From positions 1-54,275 of the forward strand of contig JAUXRI010000091.1 in NCBI GenBank assembly GCA_030681895.1: a DNA stretch of 54,275 nt, in the 5' to 3' direction. The notes below the pieces were generated by a model. It was not told the DNA's origin. It did no database searches and saw only the letters and a program-made list of their open reading frames with translations. The DNA comes from Myxococcales bacterium. Lineage in GTDB: Bacteria > Myxococcota > Myxococcia > Myxococcales > Myxococcaceae. A program made the translations under genes and the position numbers. Within the stretch, counting starts at the first letter, position 1. Each line of letters opens with the position of its first letter. Shown here in pieces: positions 34,590 to 42,576 of the stretch.

Positions 34590-34602
34590 AGCGCTCAGCC
34601 GG
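34582..34602. terminator. Bidirectional hairpin between convergent genes
   Basis: A perfect 8-base-pair stem (CCGGCTGA / TCAGCCGG) with a 5-base loop. Its two arms contain the stop codons of both convergent genes (TGA at 34587-34589 on plus, TGA at 34597-34595 on minus). A single structure thus probably ends both transcripts, though no T tract follows on either strand. Confidence 0.6.
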
Positions 34603-34963
34603 CATCAGGCGCAACGACCCTCGTAAAGTGCAGCGTCCTGGTGAAGATGAAGAGGCCTGCCTCGCCCGTCAGCGCGTCGCGAGAGACGAAGGTCAGCGTG
34701 AGGTCGACGAGCTGATCATCATCGGGCTTGAGCAGCTTTCCCGTGAAGCGCGCCTTCTTGCGGTCCCAGATGAGCCCCTGGAACGAGCGCTTGCCCAGCT
34801 CGTGTGGCCTCGGGCTCGCGACCACCACCCCAGACCAGACGCCGTCGGCAGAGCGCGTGAGCTCACTGACGACGTTGCGCTCCGAGTCGACCCATCGGCC
34901 CGCGAGCTGCGCTTCGTCGGCAGGCGAGGCGGCCACGGCGAGAGCGAGCATCACGAAGACCAC
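34595..34963 (-). CDS. DUF2147-like small exported protein
   Basis: A 122-residue protein. The first ~15 residues (VVFVMLALAVAASPADE, from a GTG at 34963) form a short signal peptide. The GRWVDSERNVVSELTRSADG, then WSGVVVASPR and QGLIWDRKKARFTGKL pattern matches DUF2147, a small calycin-like beta-barrel family. AAGGA lies 7 bases upstream of the GTG, and the upstream glycosyltransferase gene ends one base before it, so the two are coupled. Longer frames starting at 35086 overlap the glycosyltransferase gene and are rejected. Function of the family is unknown; ligand binding is often suggested. Confidence 0.72.
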   Translation of the reverse strand: MVFVMLALAVAASPADEAQLAGRWVDSERNVVSELTRSADGVWSGVVVASPRPHELGKRSFQGLIWDRKKARFTGKLLKPDDDQLVDLTLTFVSRDALTGEAGLFIFTRTLHFTRVVAPDAG

Positions 34964-34964
34964 G

Positions 34965-36254
34965 TCAGCGTCCTTTTCCGGCGAGCCGGAGAATCGCCTC
35001 GACGCCACGCTCGACGCCGCGCTCGGCCCCAAGCGTCGCACCCATCGCAGCGGCTCTCGCGCGTTGTGGCTGATTGTTCGCTGCATCGACCATCGCCTCG
35101 GCGAGCGACCGCGCGGTCAGCTTCGTGCGAGGCACTGGTGGTGGGCCGACGCCTGCAGCGTGGACGCGCCTGGCCCAGAACGGTTGATCGCCGTGGAACG
35201 GAACGACGATCGAAGGCACTCCCGCCAGGAGCGCAGCCGCGGTCGTCCCCGCGCCACCGTGATGCACGACCGCCTGGCAGCGCGGGTACAGCCACGAGTG
35301 AGCGACACCTTCGAGGACGAAGACGTTCGACGGGAGCGCGCTCGCCTCGAGCCCAGCCCACCCTGACAAGACCACCGCGCGGACGCCCGCCTGCTTCACC
35401 GCGTCGAGCACCAGCGCCGAGGTCGCCTTCGGGTCGCGCGACGTCATGCTGCCGAACCCGAGGCACACCGGCGGCGCGCCCGCGGCGAGGAAGTCGACCA
35501 GACCGGGCGGAGGCGTGAAGCCCTCTGGTGGTTCAGCGAACCAGAAGCCCGTCACCTCGACCGCGGCGCTCCACTCCGGGCCGCGCGGGAGCAACGCCTC
35601 GCTGAAGCCGTACACCACGGGTCCCTCGACCAGGCCCTCGACGTGCGACGGCACGAACAGCGGCGCAGACGGAGCGTCGAGAACCGCGCGGCGCGCTCCG
35701 TTGGCCGAGGCCCGCCCCGTCATCCACAACGCGGCCCTCGAGAGCCGATGACCGAGCCGCCGGGAGCGTGGGCCGAAGTCGAGCCCGGGGAAGAGGACGC
35801 CGGGGAACGCGCCGGTCGGCGTCAACGGCACGTTGTACGCCTGCACCAGCGGCACTCCGAGCTTGCGCGCAATGCCATCGGCCACCAGCGCGGCGCCGAA
35901 GCCGGTCACAAGCAGATCGGCGCCCTTCGAGGCGTCGAGCCCGACCCGCGCGATGAGTTCCGCCGCACGGGTCGCGAGCTTCGCCAGCTGGCGGAAGGAG
36001 GCGATCAGCCCACCACCTTCGATGGCAGCGCTCGCCTCGCGCCCCTCGAGTGCAGCCTGCACACTGATCGGCGCAGCCGAGCACTCGAGGTGATGCGCCC
36101 GGACGAGCGCCTCGTGGTCGATGGTGGTGACGAGCCGGACCGAGTGCCCCGCTGCACGGAAGCCCTGCCCGAGGGCGATGTACGGCTGAATGTCGCCTCG
36201 GCTGCCCGGGGCCAGGATGGTGACCTTCACGAGGCAGACCGTAGCGACGGGCAT
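34965..36254 (-). CDS. UDP-glycosyltransferase-like protein (GT1, macrolide/sterol type)
   Basis: A 429-residue GT-B glycosyltransferase. The N-terminal donor-independent half starts LVKVTILAPGSRGDIQPYIA. The C-terminal half has the sugar-nucleotide motif: HHGGAGTTAAALLAGVPS with IVVPFHGDQPFWARRV. The acceptor is unknown; relatives act on sterols, macrolides or flavonoids. ATG 36254 was chosen; GTG 36230 is an alternative that would start VKVTILAPGSRGDIQ. A palindromic operator candidate lies 9 bases upstream of the ATG. The DUF2147 gene follows 1 base after its stop. A serine hydrolase gene is divergent. Confidence 0.9.
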   Translation of the reverse strand: MPVATVCLVKVTILAPGSRGDIQPYIALGQGFRAAGHSVRLVTTIDHEALVRAHHLECSAAPISVQAALEGREASAAIEGGGLIASFRQLAKLATRAAELIARVGLDASKGADLLVTGFGAALVADGIARKLGVPLVQAYNVPLTPTGAFPGVLFPGLDFGPRSRRLGHRLSRAALWMTGRASANGARRAVLDAPSAPLFVPSHVEGLVEGPVVYGFSEALLPRGPEWSAAVEVTGFWFAEPPEGFTPPPGLVDFLAAGAPPVCLGFGSMTSRDPKATSALVLDAVKQAGVRAVVLSGWAGLEASALPSNVFVLEGVAHSWLYPRCQAVVHHGGAGTTAAALLAGVPSIVVPFHGDQPFWARRVHAAGVGPPPVPRTKLTARSLAEAMVDAANNQPQRARAAAMGATLGAERGVERGVEAILRLAGKGR

Positions 36255-36262
36255 TCATCTTT

Positions 36263-36277
36263 GCAACTAACAGTTGC
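36263..36277 (-). promoter_or_regulatory. Operator-like palindrome upstream of the glycosyltransferase
   Basis: GCAACT, AAC, AGTTGC: a perfect 6-base inverted repeat with a 3-base spacer, in a rare AT-rich patch, 9 bases upstream of the ATG at 36254. Half sites of the GCAACT/AGTTGC kind are typical of MarR-type repressors. No regulator gene is adjacent. Confidence 0.5.
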
Positions 36278-36467
36278 TTTCCTTACAGAGCGCGCGGCGT
36301 CAGGACGACCTCGTGTCGCTGAACGTGTCGTACGCGTTGGCGCATCCGCGAGCTCGTGTCGGTGGGTGATGAGCGGCGCGTTCGGCTGCGCCTTCGTCTC
36401 TGCGAACACCGAGCATCACGCAGCCGAGGCCCTGGGACCGTCTTCGACTAGCGTCCGCGCCCCACCC

Positions 36468-36472
36468 GGAGG
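36468..36472 (+). promoter_or_regulatory. Ribosome binding site GGAGG
   Basis: GGAGG 4 bases before the ATG at 36477. It fixes the start of the serine hydrolase gene; the frame stays open more than 800 bases upstream, antisense to the glycosyltransferase, and that part is not coding. Confidence 0.7.
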
Positions 36473-36476
36473 CTCG

Positions 36477-38063
36477 ATGCGCCGTCTCTTCACTCTTGTT
36501 CTCACCTTCGTGCTCGTCTCGGCGACGAGTGCTGCGGCCGCCGCGCCCCCACCGCTCCCGCCCGGCTTCGACGAATGGGTCGCGCAGGTGATGAAGGCGT
36601 TCGAGGTGCCCGGCGTCGCCATCACCGTCGTGAAGGACGGGCAGGTGGTGCTCGCGAAGGGCTACGGCGTGAAGAAGCTCGGCGAGGCCACGCCGGTCGA
36701 CGACGCCACACTCTTCGGCATCGCGTCGAACTCGAAGGTCTTTACGGCCGTCGCGCTCGCGCTCCTGGTGGAAGACGGCAAGCTCGAATGGGACGCGCCG
36801 GTCGTGCGGTTCATGCCTGCGTTCCAGCTGTGGGACCCGTGGGTGACGCGGGAGCTGACGGTGAGAGACCTGCTCGTGCACCGCAGCGGGCTCGGGCTGG
36901 GCGCGGGCGATCTGCTCTGGTGGCCGGCCTCGACGCTCGACCGCGCCGAGATCGTCAAGCGGCTGCGCTTCATCCCTCCGGCGACCAGCTTCCGCAGCGC
37001 GTACGCGTACGACAACGTGCTGTACCTCGCGGCGGGCCAGCTCATCGAAGCGGTCACTGGCCAGAAGTGGGAGGACTTCGTGGCCCAGCGCATCCTCGCG
37101 AAGGCGGGCATGACGCGGAGTACGGTGCGCTACGCCGACGCCCTCACGCGCGGCAACGTCGCCGCCACGCACGCGAAGGTCGATGGAGCCCTGCGACTCG
37201 TGGCGCCGCTCCAGGTCGACAACTTCAACCCGGCGGGCGGCATTCTCTCGAGCGCCACCGACATGGCGAAGTGGCTCTCGGTGTTGCTCGAGCGTGGCCG
37301 GCTGCCCGACGGTTCCCGGCTGTACTCGGAGAAGACGGCGCGCGAGCTCGACGCGCTGGTGACGCCGCTGGTGGTCGCGCCGCTCGACGACGATCGAACG
37401 AAGGAGCTCGACCCGCTGCGCCCGAACTTCGTGGGCTACGGCCTCGGGCTCTTCGTGACCGACTACCGCGGGCACAAGATCGTCGCGCACACCGGCGGCC
37501 TGCCCGGCTTCCTCTCGCGCGTGGTGCGAGTGCCCGACGCCAATCTCGGCATCTCGGTGTTGACCAACCAGGAGTCGGACGAGGCCTTCAAGGTCATCTC
37601 GTGGCAGCTCACGGACCACTTCCTCGATGCGCCGAAGAGCGACTGGCTCGCCGCGTTTCAGAAAGAAGCCACTCGCCAGAAGAAGAAGACCGCCGAGGCG
37701 CTGAAGAAGAGCGCGGCGGCTCGCGACCTGAAGTCCCGGCCGTCGCTCCCGCTCAAGGGCTACGCCGCGACGTACCGAGACGCGTGGTACGGCGACATCA
37801 CGCTCACGCTCGAGAAGGACAAGCTGGTGATGCGCTTCGGCCACACGCCATCGCTCGTCGGTGACCTCGAGCCCTGGCAACACGACACCTTCGTCGTCCG
37901 CTGGAGAGACCGAACGCTCCGCGCCGACGCGTTTGTCACCTTCGCGCTCGATCCCGACGGCAAGGTGGAGCAGGCAAAAATGCGCGCCGTCTCGCCTGAG
38001 ACCGACTTCAGCTTCGACTTTCAGGATCTGCTGCTGAAGCCAGTGCCCGCGCCGAAGCGCTGA
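36477..38063 (+). CDS. Serine hydrolase (beta-lactamase class C/PBP type) with DUF3471 tail
   Basis: A 528-residue exported protein with a signal peptide (MRRLFTLVLTFVLVSATSAA). The class C-type core has the catalytic S-x-x-K at Ser84-Lys87 (IASNSKVFTAV), the Tyr-x-Asn motif in AYAYDNVLYLAAGQLIE and an HTG motif in AHTGGLPGFLS. The last ~110 residues (LPLKGYAATYRDAWYGDITL and onward) form a lipocalin-like DUF3471 domain, a common companion. Such enzymes are D-aminopeptidases, esterases or beta-lactamases; the substrate cannot be read from sequence. GGAGG fixes the start. The next gene is convergent, 3 bases after. Confidence 0.92.
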   Translation: MRRLFTLVLTFVLVSATSAAAAAPPPLPPGFDEWVAQVMKAFEVPGVAITVVKDGQVVLAKGYGVKKLGEATPVDDATLFGIASNSKVFTAVALALLVEDGKLEWDAPVVRFMPAFQLWDPWVTRELTVRDLLVHRSGLGLGAGDLLWWPASTLDRAEIVKRLRFIPPATSFRSAYAYDNVLYLAAGQLIEAVTGQKWEDFVAQRILAKAGMTRSTVRYADALTRGNVAATHAKVDGALRLVAPLQVDNFNPAGGILSSATDMAKWLSVLLERGRLPDGSRLYSEKTARELDALVTPLVVAPLDDDRTKELDPLRPNFVGYGLGLFVTDYRGHKIVAHTGGLPGFLSRVVRVPDANLGISVLTNQESDEAFKVISWQLTDHFLDAPKSDWLAAFQKEATRQKKKTAEALKKSAAARDLKSRPSLPLKGYAATYRDAWYGDITLTLEKDKLVMRFGHTPSLVGDLEPWQHDTFVVRWRDRTLRADAFVTFALDPDGKVEQAKMRAVSPETDFSFDFQDLLLKPVPAPKR

Positions 38064-38066
38064 GCC

Positions 38067-38522
38067 TCACCACTCCCGCAGCATGTAGACGTGGGGGATG
38101 TCGTCTTCGAGGTACGGCTCGCCGACCGGAACGAAGCCCAGACTTCCGTAGAACTTCTCGAGGTACCGCTGCGCCCCGATGCGTGTGCCCTGGCCGGGGT
38201 ACAGGCGCCGCACTTCTCGAATCGCCTCGGTCATCAGCTGGCGGCCGAAGCCGTGCCGTCGAAAGTCGGGTGACGAGACGACGCGACCGATGGCGGGCTC
38301 TTCGTACGCGACGCCGGGAGGCACGAGCCGCGCGGTGGCGACGAGCGTTCCATCCGCCAGGGTGCCGAGCCCGTGCCAGCAGAGGGGATCGAGCCCATCG
38401 GCGTCGAGGTAGGCGCAGCGCTGCTCCACCACGAAGACGCGCTGCCTCAGCTGGAGCACGTCGTGTAGTTGCCGGGGCGTGAGTCGATCGAACGGGAGCC
38501 AGAGAAAGCTGGCCTCGCTCAT
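38067..38522 (-). CDS. elaA: GNAT acetyltransferase, ElaA family
   Basis: A 151-residue single-domain N-acetyltransferase. The ElaA signature is clear: FDRLTPRQLHDVLQLRQRVFVVEQ near the N-terminus, then GRVVSSPDFRRHGFGRQLMT, which carries the acetyl-CoA-binding R-x2-G-x-G/A loop, and the C-terminal YGSLGFVPVGEPYLEDDIPH. It transfers an acetyl group from acetyl-CoA to an unknown acceptor. Its ATG overlaps the TGA of the preceding exported-protein gene (ATGA), so the two are coupled although their predicted locations differ. Confidence 0.9.
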   Translation of the reverse strand: MSEASFLWLPFDRLTPRQLHDVLQLRQRVFVVEQRCAYLDADGLDPLCWHGLGTLADGTLVATARLVPPGVAYEEPAIGRVVSSPDFRRHGFGRQLMTEAIREVRRLYPGQGTRIGAQRYLEKFYGSLGFVPVGEPYLEDDIPHVYMLREW

Positions 38523-39754
38523 TTCTTGAACACCACTGGGTCCCAGCCCTTCGCGCCCTTCTTGAAGTACTTCGTCGTGGCGGCCGACTTCAGCCGCGCG
38601 ACGGTGCCGGTGAGCTTCAGCTCTCCCGCGCCGCCCAGCTTGGTGATGACTGCTGTGTCTTCTTCAGTCGGCGTCTCAGCGCTCGCGTCGAGGAGCTTGT
38701 TGAGCGCGAGCAACGCCTCGGCCTGCACGCGCGCAACCTTCACGTTGATGAGCACGTCGAGCAGCTCGTCGGTGGTGACGGTGCCGCCGAGCGAGACGAT
38801 CTTCAGCACGCCCGCGGCACGCACCAGCGCGTCGTCATTCATGCGCAGCACGTCGAGCCAGCCCAGCGTCTTCGTGTCGACGACCGAGCCCGAGAGGCCG
38901 TTGAGCGACGTCCACCGTGCTTCGGTCTCGTGGAGCGAAGAGCGGTTCTGGTTGATGAGCGCGAGGTCGCCCACCCGAATCGCGAAGAGGTGCTGCTTCA
39001 TCGCGTCGGTCAGCTTCTCCTTCGGGTCCGCGGGCAACAGCGTCGTCTCCTGGTCGCGCTGCAGCTGCGCGCCGGCCGGGTTGAACAACACGGGGCTCCA
39101 CGGCCCGCCCACCGCTTCCTGCTTGAAGAACGCGACCCACACCGGCCGCTCGTGCCGCGCCGACACCGGCTCGGTGCCACCCTTCGACACGAAGCGCATC
39201 ACCACGCGCGCCACGCTGTCGGTAACCCGAATGGAATCGAACGCCACGCCCCAGCCCTTCGACTCGACGTGGGTGAACCACTCGGCCGGGCTCTTGGCGA
39301 CCACCACCTTCAACGTCTGGTCGGTGTTGCGATAGGCGCGGTCGATGCGCTTGCCCATCGGGCGCACGGTGTACTTCTTCGAGAAGCCCGACGTGGTGCG
39401 GCCGGGCAACACGTACAGCGTCTCGCGGATGAGCAGGTCGCCACGCGGGGCGTCGTCGCCCTCCCATTTGTAGATCTCGGTGTTGCCCGCCATGTCCTCG
39501 AGCACGCGCTTGAGCATCTCGTCGGCGAGCGAGTCGATGGCGTCGGCGTCGGTCAGCTCCTCGCCGTTCTCGCGCAGCTTCTTCTCCATCGCCCAGATGG
39601 CCTGCTTGCGGAAGTCGCCGGGCTTCTCCTTCTCGACGACCGCGGCGAGCCCCTTCACGGAGCCGGGCAGCGATTTGATCTCGATGAAGGTCGACTTGGG
39701 GCGCGCCGTGGCGGTGGCCGCGACGAGGAGGAGGAGAGCGAGGATCGTGCGCAT
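38519..39754 (-). CDS. Hypothetical exported protein
   Basis: A 411-residue protein with a signal peptide (MRTILALLLLVAATATARPK). The first half (FIEIKSLPGSVKGLAAVVEK; then DADAIDSLADEMLKRVLEDM) is helical. The middle part has beta-rich segments (WGVAFDSIRVTDSVARVVMR). The last ~140 residues form HEAT-like or armadillo-like helical repeats (LDVLRMNDDALVRAAGVLKI; then LLDVLINVKVARVQAEALL). I know no family for the whole. The start at 39754 is supported by the signal peptide; 39796 is an upstream alternative. It lies between an NtrC-type regulator gene and the elaA-like gene, all on the minus strand. Confidence 0.68.
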   Translation of the reverse strand: MRTILALLLLVAATATARPKSTFIEIKSLPGSVKGLAAVVEKEKPGDFRKQAIWAMEKKLRENGEELTDADAIDSLADEMLKRVLEDMAGNTEIYKWEGDDAPRGDLLIRETLYVLPGRTTSGFSKKYTVRPMGKRIDRAYRNTDQTLKVVVAKSPAEWFTHVESKGWGVAFDSIRVTDSVARVVMRFVSKGGTEPVSARHERPVWVAFFKQEAVGGPWSPVLFNPAGAQLQRDQETTLLPADPKEKLTDAMKQHLFAIRVGDLALINQNRSSLHETEARWTSLNGLSGSVVDTKTLGWLDVLRMNDDALVRAAGVLKIVSLGGTVTTDELLDVLINVKVARVQAEALLALNKLLDASAETPTEEDTAVITKLGGAGELKLTGTVARLKSAATTKYFKKGAKGWDPVVFKK

Positions 39755-39776
39755 GAGGAACACCTGGAGAGCCCGA

Positions 39777-41192
39777 CTACTCCTCGGGCGTTTCACCCTT
39801 CTGAATGAACCCGTACTTCTCGAGCTTGTAATAGAGCGCGCTCGTCTTGATGCCGAGCAGCCGCGCGGTCTCGGTCTTCACGCCCTTCGCCTTCTCGTAG
39901 GCGCGCTGAATGAGCTGGCGCTCGAGGTCCTCGAGGATGTCGGGGAGCGGCCGGTCGCCGTGTGGAATCGGCAGGCCGCCCGGCGTCTGTGTCACCCGCG
40001 TCGACGCGCTCTGCAGAAAAGCCGGCAGCTCTTTCTCTTCCAGCATCGAGCCTTCCGAGAAGACGAGCCCCTGCTCGATCGCGTTCTCGAGCTCGCGCAC
40101 GTTGCCGGGCCACGCGTACCGCTGCAGCGCCGAGAGCGCATCGGGCGAGAGGGCCTTCACGGCGGGGTTGATGCGGGGGCCGTGTTTGGCGACGAAGTGC
40201 TTCGCCAGCAGCGTGAGATCCTCCGGCCGCTCACGGAGCGGCGGCACCACCAGCGGCACCACGGCGAGCCGGTAGTAGAGGTCTTCGCGGAACCGGCCAG
40301 AGGCGACCTCGGCCTTCAGGTCGCGGTGGGTCGCGCAGACGACGCGCACGTCGACCTTCACTGTCTCTTCACCGCCGACGCGCTGAATCTCGCGCTCCTG
40401 CAAGACACGCAGGAGCTTCGTCTGCACCGAGGCGTTGATCTCGCCGATCTCATCGAGGAACAGGGTGCCGCCATCGGCGAGCTCGAAGCGGCCGAGCTTG
40501 CGTTTGACCGCTCCGGTGAAGCTGCCGCGCTCGTGCCCGAACAGCTCGCTCTCGAGCAGCGTCTCGGCCAGCGCCGCGCAGTGCGTGCTGACGAAGGGCT
40601 TGTTCTTTCGCGGTGACAGCTCGTGGAGCATGCGCGCGACGAGCTCCTTCCCGGTGCCCGACTCGCCGTGAATGATGACGGTCGCGTCGGTGGCCGCGGA
40701 GCGCTTGATGGCGATGTTGAGCTTCTGCATCGGCTCCGACTCGCCGAGCAGGTGGGTGCCGGTTCGTTCCGCGAGATCGCTCGAGAGCGCCTCGGTGACG
40801 GCCTCGAGCCGGGTGACGCGCTGGCGGGTGCGAGAGAGCTCGAGCGCGGCGTCGACCTTCGCGCGCAGCAGGTCGGGCGGGAACGGCTTCTGGATGAAGT
40901 CGTACGCCCCGCTGCGCATCGCCTCGACGGCCGTCTCGATGGTGCCGAACGCGGTGACGACGAGCACCACGACCGACGGCTCGTGCGCCTTCACCTGCTT
41001 GACGACCTCGAGGCCATCCATCGCCTCCATCTTGAGGTCGGTCACCACGACGTCAGCGCCCTTCGCCTGAAAGCCCGCGACGCCCTCGAGCCCGTTGCGG
41101 AACGCGAGCACCTCGTGCCCGGCCTTCTTCAGCGTGACGGCCATGCCTTCACGCATGGTGTCGTTGTCGTCGATGACCAGCACTCGCGCCAT
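39777..41192 (-). CDS. NtrC-family sigma54-dependent response regulator
   Basis: A 471-residue regulator. The receiver domain (1-115) has Asp52 as phosphoacceptor (VVVTDLKM). The AAA+ domain has Walker A GESGTGKE (176-183), GSFTGA (223-228; GAFTGA in the canonical form) and the Walker B-type [10 protein letters not shown] (241-250), with VRELENAIE further on. A Fis-type HTH lies at the C-terminus ([20 protein letters not shown]). It activates RNA polymerase carrying sigma54. No histidine kinase is adjacent, so its partner is elsewhere. ATG 41192 gives the canonical [11 protein letters not shown] start. Transcribed away from the tandem lipoprotein genes. Confidence 0.93.
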   Translation of the reverse strand: MARVLVIDDNDTMREGMAVTLKKAGHEVLAFRNGLEGVAGFQAKGADVVVTDLKMEAMDGLEVVKQVKAHEPSVVVLVVTAFGTIETAVEAMRSGAYDFIQKPFPPDLLRAKVDAALELSRTRQRVTRLEAVTEALSSDLAERTGTHLLGESEPMQKLNIAIKRSAATDATVIIHGESGTGKELVARMLHELSPRKNKPFVSTHCAALAETLLESELFGHERGSFTGAVKRKLGRFELADGGTLFLDEIGEINASVQTKLLRVLQEREIQRVGGEETVKVDVRVVCATHRDLKAEVASGRFREDLYYRLAVVPLVVPPLRERPEDLTLLAKHFVAKHGPRINPAVKALSPDALSALQRYAWPGNVRELENAIEQGLVFSEGSMLEEKELPAFLQSASTRVTQTPGGLPIPHGDRPLPDILEDLERQLIQRAYEKAKGVKTETARLLGIKTSALYYKLEKYGFIQKGETPEE

Positions 41193-41257
41193 GGGCGGCA
41201 CCATAGCGTGCGCTGACCGGGAGGCGATGAGAGTCAGGAGCAGCTAAGAACGGGCGG

Positions 41258-42538
41258 GTGAAACACCTCTGGCTCGTCGTGCTGCTCGCTGCCTGTCCGC
41301 CAACCGACCCGCCCTGCCAGACCTTCCCCTCTGGCCGGCCTGCGCCGACGTCGCTCCTGCTGATGGACGGCGTGCCGCAGACCTTCTCCTTCTTGCTCGA
41401 CGGCCACGCGTGTCAGCTCCCCGAAGGTGCCATCAGCGCCAGGCCGATCCTCACAGCGCCGTCGGGTGAGGCAGTCGCGGTGGGCGTCGAGCGCCTCAAG
41501 CAGAACTTCAACCCGCGCGTCCTCGTCCAGAACACGATCGAGCTCGACCTCGTGTTTCCGGCGCTGACGCGAGGCACCTATTTTCTGCAGCTCTTCGTCG
41601 AGCCGGCGATCACCGCGATTCAGCTTCCGGTCTTCGTCGCGACCGACCGGAGCGCCCGCGCGGGGACGCCGCTGTCGTTCGACGCGCCGTGCCCGTTGCC
41701 CGCACGCACGCGCAACGGCACCATGTTCTGTGGGTTCGACGGTGGCTTCGTCGCGATGAAGGACTCGGCGCGGACTACCTTTCCGCGAGTCAGGAGGGTC
41801 ATCGCCGTCGGCAACGTCGCCTGGATGGTCGACGCCACGTCGCAGCTGCGGCGATACGAAGACCGGGCCGATGGTGGGCTGGTGCTGACCGCGACGGCGA
41901 GCGAGGCGCGAGGCCTCATCGTCGCCGATGAAGACGCCGCTGCCCTGGGCGAACCCGAGTTGAGCACTGCGGTCACCCGGTTCGACTACGAGCCCGCGGC
42001 GGGAGCACTCAGCCGACGTGTCGTGCCGCTGTACGGTGACGACTGGTTGCTCGATGGACCGCAAGCCGTGGGCGTCTCACAGCGCGCCCTCTGCATCGAC
42101 CTCGACATGTGCGCCTTCTCGAGGCCCGCCGACACGGGCCTGCTCGGGTACGACGCGCAATTCCTCTGGCTCTTCGACAACCGACCGAGCACCTCTAGCC
42201 CCGCGGTCTTCGGCAATACCGACGAGCCCACGCGAATGGTCCTCTTGAGAAGGCCAGTGCGGCTCGACGGCGGAGAAGCCTTCACCGCGCTCATCCCGCC
42301 TGGCTGGGCACCCGCTGAGAAAGCGGCGCGCCGTGAGGTCGGCGGTGAGCTGCCTCCGTTGTTGTATTCGCTGCCAGACGCCGGAGTGCGCCGCACGATG
42401 CTGGTGCGCCAGAGCCCGGAAGGAACCTCGTTCGACGTGCTGCCCGCAGACCCGGTCGGCTTCAGTCGCGACTGGCTCATCTTCGCGGGGAGCACCAGCC
42501 GCGAGCTGAGAATCGTTCCCCTGCCGCTGAGTCCCTGA
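41258..42538 (+). CDS. Hypothetical lipoprotein, paralog 1 of a tandem pair
   Basis: A 426-residue lipoprotein (GTG start, MKHLWLVVLLAACPP, lipobox LAAC). The body has an Ig-like or sandwich N-terminal domain (PQTFSFLLDGHACQLPEGAI) and a beta-propeller-like C-terminal half with Tyr/Trp-rich strands. It is homologous over its full length to the next gene; both begin KHLWLVVL and end PLPLSP, with matched Cys positions. The conserved GTG (41258) aligns with GTG 42577 of the copy, which fixes both starts. Function unknown. Promoter region shared with the divergent NtrC-type gene is 65 bases. Confidence 0.78.
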   Translation: MKHLWLVVLLAACPPTDPPCQTFPSGRPAPTSLLLMDGVPQTFSFLLDGHACQLPEGAISARPILTAPSGEAVAVGVERLKQNFNPRVLVQNTIELDLVFPALTRGTYFLQLFVEPAITAIQLPVFVATDRSARAGTPLSFDAPCPLPARTRNGTMFCGFDGGFVAMKDSARTTFPRVRRVIAVGNVAWMVDATSQLRRYEDRADGGLVLTATASEARGLIVADEDAAALGEPELSTAVTRFDYEPAAGALSRRVVPLYGDDWLLDGPQAVGVSQRALCIDLDMCAFSRPADTGLLGYDAQFLWLFDNRPSTSSPAVFGNTDEPTRMVLLRRPVRLDGGEAFTALIPPGWAPAEKAARREVGGELPPLLYSLPDAGVRRTMLVRQSPEGTSFDVLPADPVGFSRDWLIFAGSTSRELRIVPLPLSP

Positions 42539-42576
42539 CGTTCCTCGCGCCTTCGCTCGAGGCTATGAACGCGGGC

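Noticed and set aside
35643..36476. Upstream extension of the serine hydrolase frame
   Set aside because: It runs antisense through the glycosyltransferase gene. GGAGG at 36468-36472 and the signal peptide place the start at 36477.
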